A stretch of DNA of 64,000 nucleotides from Spirosoma arboris (GTDB lineage: Bacteria; Bacteroidota; Bacteroidia; Cytophagales; Spirosomataceae): positions 248,001 to 312,000 of the forward strand of contig NZ_WPIN01000003.1 in the NCBI RefSeq assembly GCF_009754945.1, read 5' to 3'. Shown in pieces: positions 60,708 through 64,000 of the stretch; position 1 is the first letter of the stretch; each line of letters begins with the position of its first letter. The notes below the pieces were generated by a model. It saw nothing but the letters and a program-made list of their open reading frames with translations, ran no database searches and had not been told where the DNA came from. Both the position numbers and the translations under genes were made by a program.

Positions 60708-61226
60708 TTAAACCGTTTCTGGCTCAGGGCTTATTACCTCGCTAAGTGGGCGCAGATTGCGGGTTTCTTCTTCGTTATACGGGAAAATGTCTAAAATTTT
60801 GGTCGTGTTTACGTCCGTAATCTCGAAGGGGTCGAGGGCTGATTTCAGGCTTAACTCAACGCGTTCATAAGCTTGTTTAGGCGTTTCGGCATTCACAAGC
60901 ATAATGCTTGGCGTTTTCTTCTGCTTGCCGGTTTTCTCATCATCCGTGATGAACATCGCTTTTACTTTAAACCAGATTTCGCCCCCGTCTTCATTATGAA
61001 AGACATCGGCTAATTTCATACGTGAGATGTTCGTAATCTCAAAATCGGGTGTGTTTGCGGCAATCTCCTGATAAAGACGTCCCTCGGCTTCGGTGTAGCT
61101 GACGGCATCCACCAGATAGGCTTCGGTCACGGTTTTTTGCTTGATAAATTCTTCATTCCGGGTGCCGACATTCGAGTCGTCGATGGGTTGCTGATAGCGG
61201 ATTTTTCCGAGAAACCAGTTTGGCAT
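60708..61226 (-). CDS. DUF4494 family protein
   Basis: From ATG 61226 the protein has 172 residues and begins MPNWFLGKIRYQ, the standard DUF4494 start; a frame open from 61346 adds 40 low-quality residues that overlap the long hairpin. The core VTEAYLVDAVSYTEAEGRLYQEI and FEITDVNTTKILDIFPY is typical of the family, found in nearly all Bacteroidota and some phages, function unknown. Cytosolic. The gene lies downstream of the SDR gene, separated by a 39-bp perfect hairpin. Confidence 0.9.
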   Translation of the reverse strand: MPNWFLGKIRYQQPIDDSNVGTRNEEFIKQKTVTEAYLVDAVSYTEAEGRLYQEIAANTPDFEITNISRMKLADVFHNEDGGEIWFKVKAMFITDDEKTGKQKKTPSIMLVNAETPKQAYERVELSLKSALDPFEITDVNTTKILDIFPYNEEETRNLRPLSEVISPEPETV

Positions 61227-61279
61227 TTTAACGAATTTTAGTACTCTTTTATAACATAAATCAGGGTGCAAAGGTGCGA

Positions 61280-61374
61280 AAAAAGGAGTGAAAGAGCGAA
61301 AGAATGAATGAGCGAAAAAGGGGCTGGCGCACAAATTTTCGCTCATTCATTCTTTCGCTCTTTCACTCCTTTTT
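61280..61374. repeat. 39-bp perfect inverted repeat overlapping the SDR stop
   Basis: Bases 61280-61318 pair perfectly with 61336-61374 around a 17-base loop. One arm is almost pure purine (GAGTGAAAGAGCGAAAG-type). The right arm covers the last codons and stop of the SDR gene (stop at 61363-61365). The other arm lies 54 bp before the DUF4494 start. Confidence 0.9.
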
Positions 61375-62247
61375 ACTCGCTCTGTTGGCCTGTTTAATGG
61401 TTTGTTCGATCATGTCCCACTGTTCGGTGGTCACCTTTTCCAAATGACTGAACTCGCCAGCCATGAGGACTTCTCCCCCATCAATCGTGATGCTTTCGCC
61501 AGTAATGTAACCGGAAAAATCAGATAACAGGAAAGCGGCCAGATTGGCCAATTCGCCATGTTCACCAACACGATGTAATGGAATACGACTCGTGGGGTCC
61601 ATCATACTGGCCAATGGCTCAGGGAATAGCCGATCCCAGGCGCCTTTGGTTGGAAATGGACCGGGCGCAATTGCGTTCAATCGAATCCCGTATTTACCCC
61701 ACTCAGCTGCCAGCGATTTCATCATGATGAGTGCGCCACCTTTGGCCACTGCCGACGGCACGACATAGCCCGAACCAGTGGTTGCATAAGTTGTCGAGAT
61801 ATTTAGTACAGTACCCGGAATTTTGTTTTCGATCCAATACTTGCCCACCGCCAGCGTGAAATAATAGGTGCCACGCAGCACGATATCCACAATCGTATCG
61901 AATGCTTTGTAGGATAGGCGCTCGGTTGGGCTAATGAAGTTTCCGGCGGAATTATTGAGCAATCCGTCGATCTTGCCAAATTTCTCAATGGTCTGGGTCA
62001 TGACGTTTTCAATCTCCGCCGTGTTACGTACATCACATTGAACGGCGAGTACGACTCCGCCAGTTTCCTCCATAAGTTCATTAGCCGTTGCCTCAATTAC
62101 AGCCTGTCGACGACTGCAAATCGTGACATTAGCTCCCAATTGGAGCAAATATCGACTGACGGATTTACCGAGACCTGTGCCGCCCCCGGTTACAATAATG
62201 GTTTTTCCCTTCAGCGCATCGTCGCGCAGCATACCTGTAGCGTTCAT
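61363..62247 (-). CDS. 2,4-dienoyl-CoA reductase-like SDR
   Basis: From ATG 62247 the protein has 294 residues. The SDR nucleotide loop is TGGGTGLGKSVSRYL (near residue 23), then NNSAGNFISPTERLS. The catalytic area TTYATTGSGYVVPSAVAKGG followed by KSLAAEWGKYGIRLNAIAPGP is strikingly like mitochondrial DECR1. DECR1-type enzymes reduce 2,4-dienoyl-CoA with NADPH during oxidation of polyunsaturated fatty acids. The neighbouring gene, an ECH1-like isomerase, supports this role. The protein ends SKKE inside the hairpin DNA. Confidence 0.87.
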   Translation of the reverse strand: MNATGMLRDDALKGKTIIVTGGGTGLGKSVSRYLLQLGANVTICSRRQAVIEATANELMEETGGVVLAVQCDVRNTAEIENVMTQTIEKFGKIDGLLNNSAGNFISPTERLSYKAFDTIVDIVLRGTYYFTLAVGKYWIENKIPGTVLNISTTYATTGSGYVVPSAVAKGGALIMMKSLAAEWGKYGIRLNAIAPGPFPTKGAWDRLFPEPLASMMDPTSRIPLHRVGEHGELANLAAFLLSDFSGYITGESITIDGGEVLMAGEFSHLEKVTTEQWDMIEQTIKQANRASKKE

Positions 62248-62262
62248 AATTAAAAAGCGAAA

Positions 62263-62329
62263 GGGTGAAAGAGTGATGAGCCGAAACACTGGCTAGTGCA
62301 TATTTTGACGCTCATTCACTCTTTCGCCC
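62263..62329. repeat. Imperfect inverted repeat between crotonase and SDR genes
   Basis: Bases 62263-62281 pair with 62310-62329 with one G-T and one bulge (about 18 pairs). It begins 1 bp after the crotonase stop (62331-62333) and ends 16 bp before the SDR start (62247). The purine-rich arm resembles that of the repeat at 61280. Confidence 0.75.
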
Positions 62330-62330
62330 A

Positions 62331-63170
62331 TTAATAACCTCGATTTGATTTTTTGTTAAATTCTGCCTTACGTTTCTCGATTGTGGATTGCATCGCTTCG
62401 GAGAAATCGTTGGATTGTAGTTGACTTGAATTCCAGACAGCCACATATTGTAGCCCATCTTCGATTGATTTATTCAGGCTGTAATTGAGAACTTGTTTGG
62501 CACCCTGCACAGCCGTAGCTGGGTTGTCGGCAATCTGTTGAGCGAGCGTTGCTGCAGCTTCAAACAACGCTTCGGGGGTATCGTAAACGTGGTTAACCAA
62601 ACCAATACGCTCAGCAAAAGCAGCATCATAATCAGCACCGGTGAACGCCATTTCGCGGGTAAAGCCCTGCCCGATAATGTGAGGAAGAAATTGTAGTCCG
62701 CCAATGTCGGGAGTGATTGCGAGTTTGACTTCACGCAAACTGAACTTAGCATCGCGGGAACAGAGTCGAATATCAGCAGCGGCAATCATGTTCACCCCTC
62801 CCCCAATGCACCAGCCATGTATGGCAGCAATGACGGGTTTCGGCGATTCGTGCATTTTCTGAAATCCAGACTGCATTTGCCGAATTTGCGTCATGAGTTC
62901 CATCCGCTGTTGCGCTAGCACCGTGCCCGTTGTCATTTTTCCCAGGCGAGGCATCATCTGCGGAATGTTGAGGCCATAGCTAAAATGATCGCCACTGCCC
63001 CGAAATACAATACAGCGAATGTCGGGCAATCGATTTATTTCGTCCATTGCCTTAGGAAGTTCTTCCCAAAACTCTGGCCCCATCGCGTTCCCCTTGCCTG
63101 GACCCAGTAGCGAAACGGTCATCACGCCATTGGTCTGCGTGAAATCTAACGATTGATAGGTTTGTTCCAT
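62331..63170 (-). CDS. Crotonase-family enzyme, ECH1-like dienoyl-CoA isomerase
   Basis: From ATG 63170 the protein has 279 residues (a start at 63233 is less likely). Crotonase landmarks are GSGDHFSYGLNI (oxyanion region), KPVIAAIHGWCIGGGVNMIAAADIR (near residue 120) and the acidic pair in LREVKLAITPDIGGLQ (Glu and Asp at the positions used by ECH1), plus the Asp in AADIRLC. This residue set matches delta3,5-delta2,4-dienoyl-CoA isomerase rather than a plain enoyl-CoA hydratase. It would shift double bonds in polyunsaturated acyl-CoA, feeding the DECR1-like reductase encoded next. Confidence 0.87.
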   Translation of the reverse strand: MEQTYQSLDFTQTNGVMTVSLLGPGKGNAMGPEFWEELPKAMDEINRLPDIRCIVFRGSGDHFSYGLNIPQMMPRLGKMTTGTVLAQQRMELMTQIRQMQSGFQKMHESPKPVIAAIHGWCIGGGVNMIAAADIRLCSRDAKFSLREVKLAITPDIGGLQFLPHIIGQGFTREMAFTGADYDAAFAERIGLVNHVYDTPEALFEAAATLAQQIADNPATAVQGAKQVLNYSLNKSIEDGLQYVAVWNSSQLQSNDFSEAMQSTIEKRKAEFNKKSNRGY

Positions 63171-63296
63171 GTCAAAATAGTATGCATGCATACGGTTTGC
63201 GTAAAGGTAGCAGAATAACCAAATGCGATGCAACTCCGTTGGATAAAAGCTGGAACAGGAAAGCGCATAAACGGAAGTGCCTACTTACCTGCTGGG

Positions 63297-64000
63297 CTAG
63301 CCCGTCATTTGAATTGAATAGGGGCCAGTAAAGAGTAGTTTGCCCTCCAGCCGAATATTTTTGACCGAGACCGTTTTGTCAATCGTCAGTGTATGGCCAG
63401 CATTGACTTTAACATATTCATTAGCAAAGGGGACCCTTCCTACTGTCCACACATTCGGATCTTTCCAGTTTCCTGTTGCCACTGTTTCAACGGTATCAGA
63501 AAACAACGAAACGGTTGGGAATTCATGAAAAAGCAGGGAACTCGTCGTGGTATGCTGAGCTCCAAACCAATCGTTCAGGATATCGGTATATACCCGCCGA
63601 AAGTCGATCTGCATGTTCACATCTTTGTTGCCTGCCTGACCCGTCAGGTTCGCTAGATCGGGATTCTGCCCAATGGTGCGGTGTTTCAGGTTGCTTCCAA
63701 AAACAAACATTGGAGCGGCTATGCCATGATCGGTACCTTTTGAGTCGTTGGAATTAGCTCGCCTGCCAAATTCCGAAAATGTCATTCCTACCACTTTATC
63801 TTCGGTTCCCTGCAACTTCAAATCCTGTTGAAAGGTGGTAACTGCTGTAGACAGTTTACCGAGCAGTGCAGCATGACTACCGGCAGTTACATCGCCACTA
63901 TCTACCTGGCCAGAATGTGTATCGAAACCGCCCAGCGAAACGAAATAGATCTTCGTTTTCAGGCCACCATGAATTAATCGAGCCACGATTTTTAATTGAT
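63297..64000 (-). CDS. DUF1501 family protein, C-terminal part (cut by window end)
   Basis: The frame is open through the right edge, so the N-terminus lies outside. Visible residues include LKTKIYFVSLGGFDTHSGQ, GMTFSEFGRRANSNDSKGTDHG and GSNLKHRTIGQNPDLANL, the signature end of DUF1501 (sulfatase-clan-like, often Tat-exported). After about residue 170 of the visible part comes TGNWKDPNVWTVGRVPFANE and VNAGHTLTI, a beta-rich repeat type seen in Bacteroidota surface proteins. The extra C-terminal domain suggests surface display. DUF1501 genes usually pair with a DUF1800 gene, which would lie upstream outside the window. Confidence 0.85.
   Translation of the reverse strand, partial: QLKIVARLIHGGLKTKIYFVSLGGFDTHSGQVDSGDVTAGSHAALLGKLSTAVTTFQQDLKLQGTEDKVVGMTFSEFGRRANSNDSKGTDHGIAAPMFVFGSNLKHRTIGQNPDLANLTGQAGNKDVNMQIDFRRVYTDILNDWFGAQHTTTSSLLFHEFPTVSLFSDTVETVATGNWKDPNVWTVGRVPFANEYVKVNAGHTLTIDKTVSVKNIRLEGKLLFTGPYSIQMTG

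Noticed and set aside
1..64000. rRNA, tRNA, integrase or transposase genes
   Set aside because: No frame shows transposase or integrase motifs and no tRNA- or rRNA-like sequence was recognised by eye; a covariance-model scan would be needed to exclude small RNA genes.

Overview
The window looks like chromosomal DNA of a Bacteroidota bacterium, most likely a Cytophagales member close to Spirosoma (inferred from gene content; no marker gene is present). Support comes from a SusC/SusD pair run by an ECF sigma/FecR switch, a type IX secretion (T9SS) sorting tail, families largely typical of the phylum (DUF5686, HYC_CC_PP, DUF4494, DUF5672), LytTR-only regulators, few Shine-Dalgarno sites, and several promoters of the Bacteroidota form TTTG/TTG - about 20 bp - TAnnTTTG. 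No rRNA, tRNA, CRISPR array or intact insertion sequence was seen.

Region 1 (1-19.4 kb) is a surface-polysaccharide locus. It holds a chain of glycosyltransferases (GT9, GT2, GT4, DUF5672 and a GT-A-like enzyme), several joined by 4-bp ATGA/GTGA overlaps, and an O-antigen polymerase/ligase-like membrane protein. It also has a large unknown membrane protein, a polysaccharide deacetylase, a formyltransferase, a T9SS-exported sialate-O-acetylesterase-like protein, a WcaF-like acetyltransferase and, at the end, a WecA/TagO-type initiating sugar-phosphate transferase. Flippase and export genes are not in the window.

Region 2 (19.4-30.4 kb) has small orphan genes, including yiaA, then a minus-strand glycan-uptake locus in transcription order: ECF sigma, FecR anti-sigma, SusC with an STN signalling domain, SusD, and a heparinase/lyase-like enzyme.

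Region 3 (30.4-46.7 kb) is accessory. It has two LytTR-only regulators, each divergent from an ECF sigma gene, a CAP-domain protein, a TetR regulator, a multi-PAS histidine kinase with a REC-kinase partner, a decayed NmrA/AraC hybrid remnant, a perfect 32-bp palindrome, and an AT-richer block (LysE exporter, Crp/Fnr regulator, lipoprotein, epimerase).

Region 4 (47-51.5 kb) has a DUF5686 outer-membrane protein whose 3' end is duplicated as a relic beyond the next gene, a CPBP-like membrane protein and a DMP19-like protein.

Region 5 (51.5-60.6 kb) looks like a metal (probably copper) handling cluster: an HMA protein, a His/Met-rich outer-membrane protein, a secreted BNR protein with a CECC motif, a 19-cysteine four-helix copper-storage protein, an AraC regulator with an HMA-like N-terminus, a TonB-dependent receptor with a conserved CC motif, and a HYC_CC_PP protein. 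A GT61 glycosyltransferase sits inside it. Region 6 (60.7-64 kb) has DUF4494, a 2,4-dienoyl-CoA reductase next to an ECH1-like dienoyl-CoA isomerase, and the end of a DUF1501 protein.

A window-wide pattern is a set of long inverted repeats between same-strand genes. Each starts at or within a few bases of the upstream gene's stop codon, and some have 38-39 paired bases.
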